Source: Symploca sp. SIO3C6
GTDB taxonomy: Bacteria; Cyanobacteriota; Cyanobacteriia; Cyanobacteriales; Coleofasciculaceae
Assembly: GCA_010692425.1 (NCBI GenBank)
Contig: JAAHHJ010000034.1
Span: 1-64,000, forward strand
Reading direction: 5' to 3'
DNA length: 64,000 nucleotides
In this document: positions 8,653 to 18,430 of the stretch, piece after piece
Numbering within the stretch: position 1 is the first letter of the stretch
Layout: each line of letters starts with the position of its first letter
The notes under the pieces: model-generated
Seen by the model: only the letters and a program-made list of their open reading frames with translations
The model's database searches: none
What the model was told of the DNA's origin: nothing
Position numbers and translations under genes: made by a program

Positions 8653-11600
8653 ATGACTAGCCCCTTCCTCAATCGCCTCCATAGCCCAGAGCGCCCTGTT
8701 ATCGTCTTTGATGGTGCCATGGGGACCTCTCTCCAAACGCAAAACTTGACAGCAGCCGACTTTGGTGGAGCAGAATACGAGGGATGTAATGAATATCTCG
8801 TACACACCAAACCAGAAGCTGTTGAGAAAGTACATCGCGCCTTCTTTGAGGCGGGTGCAGATGTGGTGGAAACTGATACCTTTGGCGGTACTTCTGTGGT
8901 GCTGGCAGAGTATGACTTAGCAGATAAGGCTTACTATCTCAATAAAACCGCAGCCGAATTAGCTAAGCGAGTAGCAACAGAGTGCTCTACCACAGAAAAG
9001 CCCCGCTTTGTTGCTGGTTCCATGGGCCCTGGTACCAAGTTACCAACTCTCGGACATATTGATTTTGATACTCTCAAAACAGCTTATATCGAGCAAGCCG
9101 AAGGACTTTATGACGGTGGCGCTGATTTACTGTTGGTGGAAACTTGCCAGGATGTGCTGCAAATCAAAGCTGCCCTCAATGCCATAGAAGAGGTATTTCA
9201 GCGCCGAGGAGCAAGACTGCCACTGATGGTTTCCGTCACCATGGAAGCGATGGGCACCATGCTAGTTGGTTCTGAAATTAATGCCGCTTTGGCGATTTTG
9301 GAGCCTTACCCGATTGATATTCTCGGTCTCAATTGTGCCACAGGGCCAGACTTGATGAAGGAGCATATCAAATATCTGTCTGAGCATTCCCCCTTTATAA
9401 TTTCCTGTATACCCAATGCCGGATTGCCAGAAAACGTCGGTGGACAAGCTCACTATAGGCTAACACCGATGGAACTGCGGATGTCACTGATGCACTTTAT
9501 CGAAGATTTGGGAGTGCAGGTTATTGGTGGCTGTTGCGGTACGCGCCCTGACCATATTCAACAGCTAGCAGAAATTAGCAAAACTCTCAAGCCGAAACAG
9601 CGTCATCCCCAACAGGAGCCTTCGGCAGCTTCAATTTACAGTACTCAGCCCTATGAGCAGGATAACTCTTTCCTAATTGTTGGCGAACGCCTTAATGCCA
9701 GTGGTTCTAAAAAGTGTCGTACTCTATTAAATAATGAAGACTGGGATGGTTTGGTTTCCTTAGCAAAATCTCAGGTAAAGGAAGGGGCGCATGTTCTTGA
9801 TGTTAACGTCGATTATGTAGGGCGTGACGGCGTGCGGGATATGCACGAATTGGCATCGCGCTTAGTGACAAATGTGACACTACCCCTGATGCTAGACTCC
9901 ACCGAATGGGAAAAAATGGAGGCTGGGCTAAAGGTGGCTGGGGGCAAATGTTTACTTAATTCTACCAACTATGAAGATGGGGAACCGCGTTTCTTGAAAG
10001 TGCTGGAGTTAGCCAAGAAATATGGTGCTGGCATCGTCGTTGGTACCATTGATGAAGATGGAATGGCACGTACAGCGGATAAGAAATTTGAAATTGCTCA
10101 ACGGGCATACCGCCAAGCTGTAGAATATGGTATTCCACCCCAGGAGATATTTTTTGATACCCTAGCACTGCCGATTTCTACAGGTATTGAAGAAGACAGG
10201 GAAAATGGAAAAGCGACGGTTGAATCCATTCGCCATATTAGAGAGCAATTACCTGGATGTCATGTTATTTTAGGCGTCTCTAATATTTCTTTTGGACTTA
10301 ACCCAGCAGCACGGATAGTTCTTAATTCGATGTTCCTGCACGAAGCAATGCAAGCGGGAATGGATGCGGCAATTGTCAGTGCTAGTAAGATTTTACCTTT
10401 GGCAAAGATTGAGCCAGAACATCAGGAAGTTTGTCGTAAATTGATTTATGACCAGCGTCAGTTTGAAGGGGATGCTTGTACCTATGACCCCTTAGCAGAG
10501 CTTACCACGCTATTTGAAGGCAAAACTACCAAACGTGACCGCTCCCAGGATGAAAATTTGCCTGTGGAAGAACGCCTCCAGCGCCATATTATTGATGGTG
10601 AAAGAATTGGTTTGGAAGAGCAATTAGCTAAAGCTTTAGAAAAACATCCGCCTCTAGATATCATTAATACTTTTCTCCTCGACGGTATGAAAGTAGTGGG
10701 AGAATTATTTGGTTCTGGGCAAATGCAGCTACCTTTTGTATTGCAATCTGCTCAAACGATGAAGGCGGCAGTGGCTTACCTAGAGCCATTCATGGAAAAA
10801 AAGGAGGGGGATAATAATGCTAAGGGTACATTTGTTATTGCCACAGTTAAAGGGGATGTTCACGATATCGGTAAAAATTTAGTCGATATCATCCTTTCTA
10901 ATAATGGTTACAAGGTAATTAATCTGGGTATTAAGCAGCCGGTAGATAACATTATTAATGCCTATAGAGAACACAATGCTGATTGCATTGCCATGAGTGG
11001 GTTACTGGTAAAATCTACTGCTTTCATGAAAGACAACCTTGAAACCTTCAATCAACAGGGTATTACAGTGCCAGTAATTCTGGGAGGTGCAGCACTGACA
11101 CCTAAATTTGTGCATCAGGATTGTCAAAATACTTATAACGGTAAGGTGGTTTATGGCAAAGATGCTTTCTCTGACTTACATTTTATGGATAAGTTGATGC
11201 CTGCCAAAGCTGCTAGTAACTGGGATGACTTGCAGGGATTTTTGGATGAAGTAGATGAAACTACTGAAGCTGCAAGTAATGGCAATAAACAGGAGAAAGC
11301 AGCAGCAGTTGAAACCAAGACAGCAGCATCTAAGTTAACTGAACCCAAAGTTATCGATACGAACCGTTCCGATGATATCAGCTTAGAGATTGAGCGTCCA
11401 ACTCCTCCTTTCTGGGGCACTCAAATACTACAACCAGAAGATATTCCCCTAGAAGAAGTATTTTGGTATTTGGATTTGCAGGCAACAATTGCCGGGCAAT
11501 GGCAGTTTCGTAAACCCCAGGGGCAGCCGCGTCAGGAATACGACGAGTTTCTCCAGGAAAAAGTTTATCCGATTCTTGAAAAATGGAAAGGAAAGATTGT

Positions 11601-12219
11601 TGAGGAAAAGTTATTGTATCCTCAGGTAGTTTATGGATATTTCCCCTGTCAGGCAGAGGGTAATTCCTTATTTGTATATAATCCCGAGGGAATTAAACAC
11701 ACAGAGGCAAAAAGTTTACAGGAAGCAGCCAAGTTTGATTTCCCTCGACAAAAATCTGGGCGGCGTTTGTGCATAGCTGATTTCTATGCCACTAAGGAAT
11801 CACAGATTGTGGATGTGTTTCCCATGCAAGCAGTTACAGTGGGAGACATTGCCACTGAATACGCTAAGAAATTGTTTGATTCTGACCAATATACAGATTA
11901 TCTGTATTTCCACGGCTTGGCAGTGCAGATGGCAGAAGCCTTGGCAGAATGGACACACGCCCGCATTCGTCGGGAGTTGGGCTTTACTAGCGAAGAACCA
12001 GATAACATCAGGGATGTGCTAGCGCAGCGTTATCGTGGTTCGAGATATAGCTTCGGTTATCCAGCTTGTCCGAATATGCAAGACCAATATCAGCAGTTGG
12101 ATTTATTAGGATGCGATCGCATTAATCTCTATATGGATGAGAGTGAGCAATTGTATCCTGAACAGTCTACCACTGCGATCATAGCTTATCATCCAGTGGC
12201 TAGATATTTCAGTGCTTAG
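8653..12219 (+). CDS. metH: Cobalamin-dependent methionine synthase
   Basis: Protein of 1188 residues that transfers a methyl group from 5-methyltetrahydrofolate to homocysteine through cobalamin. All modules are present in order: homocysteine domain with zinc ligands Cys228 (LNCATGP) and Cys294-Cys295 ([10 protein letters not shown]); pterin-binding barrel ([14 protein letters not shown]); B12 cap and B12-binding domain with DVHDIG (lower-ligand His737); an Ala/Glu/Lys linker; and the C-terminal SAM-binding reactivation domain ([11 protein letters not shown]). Length is normal for the family. The ATG at 8653 is preferred to an in-frame TTG 21 bases upstream. It is monocistronic and followed by a GTAATAA heptamer array. 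Confidence 0.97.
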   Translation: MTSPFLNRLHSPERPVIVFDGAMGTSLQTQNLTAADFGGAEYEGCNEYLVHTKPEAVEKVHRAFFEAGADVVETDTFGGTSVVLAEYDLADKAYYLNKTAAELAKRVATECSTTEKPRFVAGSMGPGTKLPTLGHIDFDTLKTAYIEQAEGLYDGGADLLLVETCQDVLQIKAALNAIEEVFQRRGARLPLMVSVTMEAMGTMLVGSEINAALAILEPYPIDILGLNCATGPDLMKEHIKYLSEHSPFIISCIPNAGLPENVGGQAHYRLTPMELRMSLMHFIEDLGVQVIGGCCGTRPDHIQQLAEISKTLKPKQRHPQQEPSAASIYSTQPYEQDNSFLIVGERLNASGSKKCRTLLNNEDWDGLVSLAKSQVKEGAHVLDVNVDYVGRDGVRDMHELASRLVTNVTLPLMLDSTEWEKMEAGLKVAGGKCLLNSTNYEDGEPRFLKVLELAKKYGAGIVVGTIDEDGMARTADKKFEIAQRAYRQAVEYGIPPQEIFFDTLALPISTGIEEDRENGKATVESIRHIREQLPGCHVILGVSNISFGLNPAARIVLNSMFLHEAMQAGMDAAIVSASKILPLAKIEPEHQEVCRKLIYDQRQFEGDACTYDPLAELTTLFEGKTTKRDRSQDENLPVEERLQRHIIDGERIGLEEQLAKALEKHPPLDIINTFLLDGMKVVGELFGSGQMQLPFVLQSAQTMKAAVAYLEPFMEKKEGDNNAKGTFVIATVKGDVHDIGKNLVDIILSNNGYKVINLGIKQPVDNIINAYREHNADCIAMSGLLVKSTAFMKDNLETFNQQGITVPVILGGAALTPKFVHQDCQNTYNGKVVYGKDAFSDLHFMDKLMPAKAASNWDDLQGFLDEVDETTEAASNGNKQEKAAAVETKTAASKLTEPKVIDTNRSDDISLEIERPTPPFWGTQILQPEDIPLEEVFWYLDLQATIAGQWQFRKPQGQPRQEYDEFLQEKVYPILEKWKGKIVEEKLLYPQVVYGYFPCQAEGNSLFVYNPEGIKHTEAKSLQEAAKFDFPRQKSGRRLCIADFYATKESQIVDVFPMQAVTVGDIATEYAKKLFDSDQYTDYLYFHGLAVQMAEALAEWTHARIRRELGFTSEEPDNIRDVLAQRYRGSRYSFGYPACPNMQDQYQQLDLLGCDRINLYMDESEQLYPEQSTTAIIAYHPVARYFSA

Positions 12220-12230
12220 TTAGGGGGCAA

Positions 12231-12265
12231 GTAATAAGTAATAAGTAATAAGTAATAAGTAATAA
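12231..12265. repeat. GTAATAA heptamer array, five units
   Basis: Five perfect tandem GTAATAA units begin 12 bases after metH. TTACCTATTACTT follows at about 12285, so the transcript could fold back on itself. Related arrays are at 24565, 26025 and 47106. Confidence 0.9.
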
Positions 12266-12388
12266 GTTTGAGTTTATTGCTTGTTACCTATTACTTAGTC
12301 ATTTGAGACTACGATTACGCTTTAAAGATTTTTATCCCTATTTCCCTATCTCTCCTGCTCGATTGGATATGTTTTTATTTGGAGTCCC

Positions 12389-13114
12389 TTACAACTGCTC
12401 TGGATTAATTCCTTGTTCTCGCAGGAGTGTCTCTAGGGCTTGATAGCGCTGTCTTTCTTGCTCCAATTGGGTAAGTGCTGCGTCTGCCCGTTGACGCTCC
12501 TCATCTGCTCGTTGACGCTCCTCATCTGCTCGTTGACGCTCCTCCTCCAAAAGTTGACCAAGTTCAACATAGGTTAAAAATCGCTTGCCTTGAGGGGAAA
12601 AAATCTCTAGATTTTCAGATGTTACTTGAAACTTTATCTTCAAACGGGGACTAACCCAACCATTCATTTCCTCTATGACTTCCAATCCCTGTTGAGAACG
12701 TAACCAACCAATTAATTCGATATGATCTGGGTCATAAACATAATATTCCTCTACACCATAGTTTTCATAAAACTTAAATTTGTGTGCCATGGCTTTGAGG
12801 CGGTTGCCGGGGGAGAGAATTTCAAACACTACCTGTGGAGGAATATTTTCTTCTTCCCATTGCCGATAGGAGCCTCTGTCACCTTTGGCTCTGCCAAAGA
12901 CAACCATCACATCTGGCGCTTGGCGGAGTTTGTTATTCCCTTCAACGGGATACCAGAGTAAGTCGCCGGCAATAAACACATCAGGATTAGTAGCGAAGAG
13001 TAATTCTAGATTTTCCTTGATTACTACAATCCAGCGAAACTGTTTGGTATTGTCTGCCATTGGTTGGCCATCACTGTCGGGGTAAATGAGGGTTGGCAGT
13101 TGCTGTTGTACCAT
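12389..13114 (-). CDS. Uma2-family endonuclease with repeat coiled-coil tail
   Basis: Protein of 241 residues. The PD-(D/E)XK landmarks are present: RQAPDVMVVF, VVFEILSPGNRLKAMAHK, and YYVYDPDHIEL. The C-terminal 50 residues form a charged coiled coil with three ADEERQR heptad-like units, encoded by near-identical 21-bp DNA repeats at about 12485-12545. Uma2 (DUF820) proteins are abundant in cyanobacteria, and their physiological substrate is not established. The start is an ATG at 13114. Confidence 0.9.
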   Translation of the reverse strand: MVQQQLPTLIYPDSDGQPMADNTKQFRWIVVIKENLELLFATNPDVFIAGDLLWYPVEGNNKLRQAPDVMVVFGRAKGDRGSYRQWEEENIPPQVVFEILSPGNRLKAMAHKFKFYENYGVEEYYVYDPDHIELIGWLRSQQGLEVIEEMNGWVSPRLKIKFQVTSENLEIFSPQGKRFLTYVELGQLLEEERQRADEERQRADEERQRADAALTQLEQERQRYQALETLLREQGINPEQL

Positions 13115-13404
13115 GCCTTTACCTTCACTAATTGGTAATTATCTTATTTTAACGATCGCACCTAATAGTAAATTGTTTAGGTAATCAAATCTGTCATCAA
13201 CTTGTGATTTTTATCTGCTAGGTTACATCTAGTAAGTGTGATTGCATTAATCTCTGTGTTGAGGGGAGTCAGTAGTAGCATCTTGGACAAAACAGCTATT
13301 TGATCTTTGTTTATTTTTGATTAGCAAGATATTCCCAGAAGTTACTGTGTTGGAGATTATTCCCCAATACAGCTAAAGCATCCAAGCTTAGGCAGATTTT
13401 TCTA
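13115..13404. other. Spacer with a possible gene fragment
   Basis: On the minus strand, a frame ending at a TAA at 13311-13313 reads LSLDALAVLGNNLQHSNFW then EYLANQK. It has no start codon of its own. It looks like the C-terminus of a lost gene, but I cannot name the family. The rest is A/T-rich with no recognisable feature. Confidence 0.25.
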
Positions 13405-14601
13405 CTAACTAAGCTTCAATTGCATAGGAATGAGAAGAAGATTAGACCATGTTGAAGTTGAACGACCAAAGAAAACTGGATTACTTCGCCCTTCATTTTT
13501 ATAAGCAGTTAACAAGCTATTAACAAGGTTGCTCCCCATCTCATTCCATAGCTGTTCGACAGGTTTTTCCCAATTTCCATCTGTTATGAAAACACGAAAG
13601 GCTGCCAGAATAGGAAATACAAAAGTAATAGGGATCTTATTCTCAAATTGCCTACCCGTAATAAACTTATAAGAATTCTTTTCGACCCCGTTGAATTTGC
13701 TAATTCTTTTTGTTTGATCATATTCACTGCGAATACATTCCTCAATGTAAAGAATGTCTTTAAGTAAAGGCACAATCTCTTCAAAATCGTCTTTTTTCCA
13801 ATTTTTGACCAGACGACCGTAGGATGTACAGGTTGCGCTGGGATTCTTTTGTGAACCGTCTCCTGAACGCCAAGGGTAAACCTTATTGTTGATACAAGCA
13901 AGACGACGAATTAAATCAGTCACGTCATATGGCTTATTTTCTCCGTCCCGAAAAGCAACATTAGACTCGTACTCTAAAGGAAGATATTTCTTAATAATAT
14001 CCCACTCTCCAGCCAGATTTTTGAGACTAAACTCCTCAACTTTTTCACTGGTATTGCGGTATCGGCTGATGTTTGCAATGTCCTCTTGATTGACGTTAAC
14101 CAGGACAAATATTTGTACACTAGCCTTTTCCAATTCTGAGTAATTAGCCTTAGCAGTTTCTGACTTAGTTTTCGTTTTATATGGTTGGGATTGAAGTTTT
14201 TCGTAAGCTTCGAGAGCTTTCATAATAGCTGTGTAGGTATGCCCACCATTAACGATACCATTGCCTATGAACTTGTCTTCTTGCTGCTCATCAGGACTCA
14301 CCAGCTTAAGCTCTACATTAAACCCACCACTGGAACCAGAGCCGTTGATTTTAATAGAGTCTGCAACAATTAAAATGCCATTGTTGTAGAAAATAAATTC
14401 TTCTGGATCTTTTGCCAGAGTATCTAACATACTTTTTACAGTACTTCGCTTTTCATTAGCTAACCTGGCATTCGGGTCTAGTGGTAAGCCTTTTGGTACT
14501 TGAGATACGGGAACAGTGAGATTCCATAAAACTCTACCGTCTTCATTCTTACCTTTGCTTTCTTGAAACGATTTGCAAGCTGCCGTAGCAAAAAACGGCA
14601 T
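13405..14601 (-). CDS. AIPR-type abortive phage infection protein
   Basis: Protein of about 398 residues. The AIPR core is recognisable: ARLANEKRSTVKSMLDTL, EFIFYNNGILIVADSI, and GIVNGGHTYTAIMKALE. These match the FxNNGITIxAD and IVNGGQT signatures of the family (PF10592). Named members are linked to phage abortive infection, and many cyanobacterial members are uncharacterised. A GTG lies 18 bases upstream of the chosen ATG, and neither has a clear ribosome binding site. The gene lies 144 bases downstream of a Uma2 gene on the same strand, so the two may be cotranscribed. Confidence 0.75.
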   Translation of the reverse strand: MPFFATAACKSFQESKGKNEDGRVLWNLTVPVSQVPKGLPLDPNARLANEKRSTVKSMLDTLAKDPEEFIFYNNGILIVADSIKINGSGSSGGFNVELKLVSPDEQQEDKFIGNGIVNGGHTYTAIMKALEAYEKLQSQPYKTKTKSETAKANYSELEKASVQIFVLVNVNQEDIANISRYRNTSEKVEEFSLKNLAGEWDIIKKYLPLEYESNVAFRDGENKPYDVTDLIRRLACINNKVYPWRSGDGSQKNPSATCTSYGRLVKNWKKDDFEEIVPLLKDILYIEECIRSEYDQTKRISKFNGVEKNSYKFITGRQFENKIPITFVFPILAAFRVFITDGNWEKPVEQLWNEMGSNLVNSLLTAYKNEGRSNPVFFGRSTSTWSNLLLIPMQLKLS

Positions 14602-14745
14602 GGTTCTATTTATTGTCACTTGATTTTTATGCGCTCTACAGAACGCCCAAGATATTTACATGCCCAACAGAACACAATAACTATGATACATTGCTGAAAA
14701 CTGAAATGCCAACATTGATGAATGCAATTACCAAAATCCTTCAAA

Positions 14746-15522
14746 TCACTCATCATCATCCAAATCAGGTTCAACACCAAGCGCTCTTAATTGTTCTGCT
14801 AATCTCTGAACCCGTCTTTTTTCTCGTTCAATTAATTTACTTTTTTGCTGAGCCTTTTGCCTTTCTCGCTCTTCAGGAATAAGAACCCAATTACCCGCAG
14901 CATCATACCAACGCAACCACTTCCTCTCAATACCTTGATAAATACCTTGCCACAATCCCAAACCTAACTGAATATCATTGATCCAAACTCGCGTTTCCTT
15001 TAGTTCTAATTCTGAGTAACTACTACCAACTAACTGAAATGCTCTCAAATAATCAGTGTAGCGGTCAAAGACGATATAGTAGGGAACCCTTAAAATTCTT
15101 TCATATACTTCCCACTTCGTTGGCGGTTGATTGACTTGGCGTAAAGTCTGCCCCAAGTCTTCTTTTTCCGTACCAGGCGAAAGTAATTCTACCACTACAA
15201 AAGGATTGACACCTTCTTGCCAAACCACATAACTCATTCTTAAATCGCGTTGTTCGTAGAGTCGGTCAACCCCCACCACAGCAAACCAATCCGGACGTTT
15301 ATACCAATTGGTATAGCGTGGATCATAGTAAAGATTTAAATCACTGGCAACAAAGATTTGCTCTGTTGGATAATTAACAGGACAGAAAGTGTATCCTAGC
15401 AATTGTGGTTGCAAGAGGTGATATTCGTCAGGCAATCCTGGTTCCTCGAGCTCTTCACTAGGTAGATCATACATTGTCGGCAAGACTTCCTTGGGAGAGC
15501 TAGGCGGATTAGTTTGATACAT
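14746..15522 (-). CDS. Uma2-family endonuclease
   Basis: Protein of 258 residues. Uma2 landmarks: WYKRPDWFAVVG, PFVVVELLSPGTEKEDLG, WEVYERILRVPYYIVFDR, and a basic helical tail rich in Glu, Arg and Lys (EERERQKAQQKSKLIERE). It differs from the other Uma2 gene at 12389 and is of the longer WYKRPDW subtype. The AIPR-type gene follows on the same strand. The ATG is at 15522. Confidence 0.88.
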   Translation of the reverse strand: MYQTNPPSSPKEVLPTMYDLPSEELEEPGLPDEYHLLQPQLLGYTFCPVNYPTEQIFVASDLNLYYDPRYTNWYKRPDWFAVVGVDRLYEQRDLRMSYVVWQEGVNPFVVVELLSPGTEKEDLGQTLRQVNQPPTKWEVYERILRVPYYIVFDRYTDYLRAFQLVGSSYSELELKETRVWINDIQLGLGLWQGIYQGIERKWLRWYDAAGNWVLIPEERERQKAQQKSKLIEREKRRVQRLAEQLRALGVEPDLDDDE

Positions 15523-15545
15523 AAAATCGTTTTATTATAGGTAAT

Positions 15546-15590
15546 TATAGGGATTTGCTCTCCAGCTTAATTAGACTATTTTCAATAATT
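15546..15590 (+). repeat. 45-bp upstream segment shared with the hoxH flank
   Basis: This segment in the 5' region of the HlyD-type gene is reproduced, inverted and identical, at 22245-22289. There it is joined directly to a copy of an internal part of the same gene. It probably contains the gene's promoter or leader. Confidence 0.85.
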
Positions 15591-15637
15591 ATGGAATTGG
15601 CAAAGCCCTAATTGTTGAAAATTGTTGCCTTCCTGGA

Positions 15638-16969
15638 ATGGTGATGAAATATTTACCTCGGCACCTGAGTTACTTCATGGCTGGGCTAGGCGCGATCGCC
15701 TTAATAATTTTAGCCTTTCGTCCTTCCCCAATCCAGGTGGACTTGGGAGAGGCTAAGCGCGGTACTTTGCTTGTTACCGTTGATGAAGAAGGCAAAACCC
15801 GCATCCGCTCCCGCTTTGTAGTTTCAACACCTGTGGCTGGTAGGTTGAACAGAATTGAACTGGATGAAGGTGATAGAGTCAAGCAGAGTTCTGTTATTGC
15901 TCGTATTGATCCTCTGCCCCTCAACTCCCAAGTTAGGGAAGTTCAAGCTAAACTAAGGGAGTGGCAAGCTGAAAGAGCAGGAGTCGTAACCCAGCGCCCA
16001 AAACAAGAAGCTTTATTGCAAGCTCAAGCGCGGATTAGGGCAGCGCAGGCACAGCAGCGCGAAGCCCAAGCAAAGGTTGAGCAAGTTCAAGCTTCCCTTG
16101 CACAGGCAAAGCGTGATCATATACGTGCTCAAAGGTTAGCGGCAGATGGCGCTATTTCCCGTCAAGAATTGGAAAGTGCACAATTGTTAGAAATTACCCG
16201 CACTAGAGAGTTAGAGGTGGAGCAACGGGAGGCTGAAAGTGCGGCAGCGGAAGTGGTAGCTGCCAGGGAGGAATTATCTATCCTTCGCGCTGAGCAACGG
16301 GATCCTGACTACATGCTCGATGTCTACGATGCACGTATTGCCAGTGCTGAAGCAGAACTTGCTAGACTGGCTGATGATGCTGCTCGTACTGAGATCAAAT
16401 CCCCTGTGGATGGAGAGGTGCTGCGAGTATTACAGGAAAGCGCTCGACATGTGGAGGCAGGCACTCCTCTATTAGAGTTAGGCAACCCAGAACAAATCGA
16501 GGTAGTGGTTGACCTGCTCTCGACAGATGCGGTAAAAGTAAAATCAGGGACAAAGGTGCTGATCGAACATTGGGGTGGTGAGCAAACCCTAGAGGCGAAG
16601 GTGAACTATATAGAACCTTCTGCTTTTACTGAGATTTCTGCCCTTGGTGTAGAAGAGCAGCGCGTTAATGTAATTGCTGAGTTTATTAATTCATCAGTTC
16701 CTCTAGGGGATGGCTACCGTGTTGAAGCGAGGATTGTGATTTGGGAAGGGCATGATATGCTGATCGTGCCTCTAAGCTCACTCTTCCGCTGTGAACAAGC
16801 TTGGTGTGTGTTTGTGGTGGAGGATGGCAGAGCCAAAAAACGCCAGGTTGAGATTAGTAAGCGCAGTGATTTTGAAGCGGTAATTCAGCAAGGACTTGAA
16901 TTAGGTGAAGTGGTAATACTCCATCCGACAGAAGAGATTGAGGATAATAAGCGGGTTGCACCGAGGTAA
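15638..16969 (+). CDS. HlyD/RND-type efflux adaptor (membrane fusion protein)
   Basis: Protein of 443 residues. One N-terminal transmembrane helix (about 10-26, YFMAGLGAIALIILAF) is followed by a split lipoyl/barrel-sandwich domain (VSTPVAGRLNRIELDEGDRV and IKSPVDGEVLRVLQESARHV) around a long Ala/Glu/Gln-rich coiled-coil hairpin (about 95-235). A beta-barrel and membrane-proximal domain complete it. Such adaptors bridge an inner-membrane pump and an outer-membrane channel, but no pump or TolC gene is adjacent. Start: ATG-GTG-ATG, first codon taken. A collapsed partial copy lies at 22174-22289. Confidence 0.88.
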   Translation: MVMKYLPRHLSYFMAGLGAIALIILAFRPSPIQVDLGEAKRGTLLVTVDEEGKTRIRSRFVVSTPVAGRLNRIELDEGDRVKQSSVIARIDPLPLNSQVREVQAKLREWQAERAGVVTQRPKQEALLQAQARIRAAQAQQREAQAKVEQVQASLAQAKRDHIRAQRLAADGAISRQELESAQLLEITRTRELEVEQREAESAAAEVVAAREELSILRAEQRDPDYMLDVYDARIASAEAELARLADDAARTEIKSPVDGEVLRVLQESARHVEAGTPLLELGNPEQIEVVVDLLSTDAVKVKSGTKVLIEHWGGEQTLEAKVNYIEPSAFTEISALGVEEQRVNVIAEFINSSVPLGDGYRVEARIVIWEGHDMLIVPLSSLFRCEQAWCVFVVEDGRAKKRQVEISKRSDFEAVIQQGLELGEVVILHPTEEIEDNKRVAPR

Positions 16970-17077
16970 TATCGATTACCGATCGATTAATTGCATAATC
17001 TTTTAAATGAAGCTAATTTTCGGGAAAAATAAAGTCTTTATGTCTGGAAAATTTTCCTGTTTTGGGGGTATTGAGCC

Positions 17078-17182
17078 TTACTTTTTGAAGAAAATCTCTC
17101 CTACGATGAAGGCACTGCTCGGCTCTATCAGCTATTCAAAGGAGAATTAATTGAAGCGCTGCCCGAATCAGGGCTCAATTAG
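17078..17182 (+). pseudogene. N-terminal Uma2 fragment
   Basis: A frame opening after a TGA reads LLFEENLSYDEGTARLYQLF then KGELIEALPESGLN before a TAG. This matches the YxDGTDxRYELVDGELVEMPPES start of Uma2 proteins. Nothing homologous follows, so it is an isolated remnant. The rest of 16970-17318 shows nothing recognisable. Confidence 0.65.
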
Positions 17183-17318
17183 GGTGTAAAAAAATATCAA
17201 TTTACTAAACTTAATAAATTAAGTGCTTTTTATGATTGATTACTTCTACACCCCTATGACTTTCTTTGGAAACAGGACATTTCCTACTGAAAAAAACGCT
17301 ATCAGTATTAAGTATTAA

Positions 17319-17519
17319 TTAATGTTTGACGCAATGCCTCAATTCACGTGACTCTTGTATGACTGCACCAGTCATGGCTGATTGCTGTAACTGCATGAAC
17401 GCCTTTAAATCCTCTAATTGGTACTTTGTCGTCTGCAAGAGGAGTCGCAATTGATTTTCGGATTCAATGCTCAGATAACCAGTTTTGAGAGTCTGTTGGA
17501 CGATTTCACAAATTCTCAT
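17319..17519 (-). CDS. Small conserved-type cyanobacterial protein
   Basis: Protein of 66 residues, MRICEIVQQTLKTGYLS at the start, then a helical stretch with LRLLLQTTKYQLEDLKAFM and LQQSAMTGAVIQESRE. Short proteins of this type recur in cyanobacterial genomes as far as I recall; no function is known to me. The ATG at 17519 follows GGGGTAATT. An in-frame TTG lies six codons upstream. Confidence 0.65.
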   Translation of the reverse strand: MRICEIVQQTLKTGYLSIESENQLRLLLQTTKYQLEDLKAFMQLQQSAMTGAVIQESRELRHCVKH

Positions 17520-17752
17520 AATTACCCCGATCTTCAATACTAAAGTTTTAGCAAATTTTATTGTTTGCTAAGCAACTGTGTCAGTTATGATTTCTTATTT
17601 GAGCTTGAGAGCGAACAGTCAACTAACAAACATCTGATACTACATAAGTATAGATAAGAAGACTCAATTGCAGTATCCTAGGTTCCAGGCATATGGCGAT
17701 GAACAATGAGCAATGAACAGCTAATCACAGTCCTTGGAGTAGGCTAAATCCT

Positions 17753-18328
17753 TCAATGACGGCGTGAATCAATTTCATCACCCTCTGTAAAACGTATAGA
17801 TCTAGAACCCAGATAAATACCATGAGATTTCTCGCCAGCAGGGAAAGCCGTCACGCCAAAGATATAGGCACCACTAGTTATGGGATTGCGGATTGGACGT
17901 AGCCCAACTGTAACTGTTGTCCCTGGATCTACGGCTTGACCAAATGTTACCGCAATTGCCCCTGTCTGGGCATCCTGGGTAGTCTCCTCAATAGTCAAAC
18001 TCTCACCTCTTTCCCCATCTGTTTCTACAAATGCCCTAGTATCCTCTAGCTTAAATCGGATATCTTCAAATCCTTGACGCTGGTTAATTACAACTTTGCC
18101 AAGTTGTTCACCTACATCTTGAGGCAGTTCGAGGGTAAAGTAGTAGGTTGAACCTCTAAGATAGATTTGACTGTAAGTAGTGGTAATTTTAAGCAAGCGA
18201 GGAGATTTTTCAAACCATACTGTGCCGTCAGATAGTTCAATTGCCATCACCCCGGGTGCAGCAACTCCCCAAATGCTTGCTGATAAAATCACAATAGCCC
18301 TTTTGATTTGGAAAAATGATTGATTCAT
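17753..18328 (-). CDS. DUF2808 secreted protein
   Basis: Protein of 191 residues with a signal peptide (about 1-29, ending GVMAIE). The body matches the DUF2808 family of cyanobacteria: ELSDGTVWFEKSPRLL, YYFTLELPQDVGEQLGKVVI, and a C-terminal GAYIFGVTAFPAGEKSHGIY. It is probably periplasmic or outer-membrane-associated, with unknown function. It is divergent from pbpC, with 102 bases between the start codons. Confidence 0.85.
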   Translation of the reverse strand: MNQSFFQIKRAIVILSASIWGVAAPGVMAIELSDGTVWFEKSPRLLKITTTYSQIYLRGSTYYFTLELPQDVGEQLGKVVINQRQGFEDIRFKLEDTRAFVETDGERGESLTIEETTQDAQTGAIAVTFGQAVDPGTTVTVGLRPIRNPITSGAYIFGVTAFPAGEKSHGIYLGSRSIRFTEGDEIDSRRH

Positions 18329-18430
18329 AAATCTAAGTGGCGTCAGCGCACCGACCGACTCAACACAAAAACCTGTTAATGTGCCAGCCTCATAACTAAA
18401 TAATAAACTACATACAGCCGTGGCTGATTA

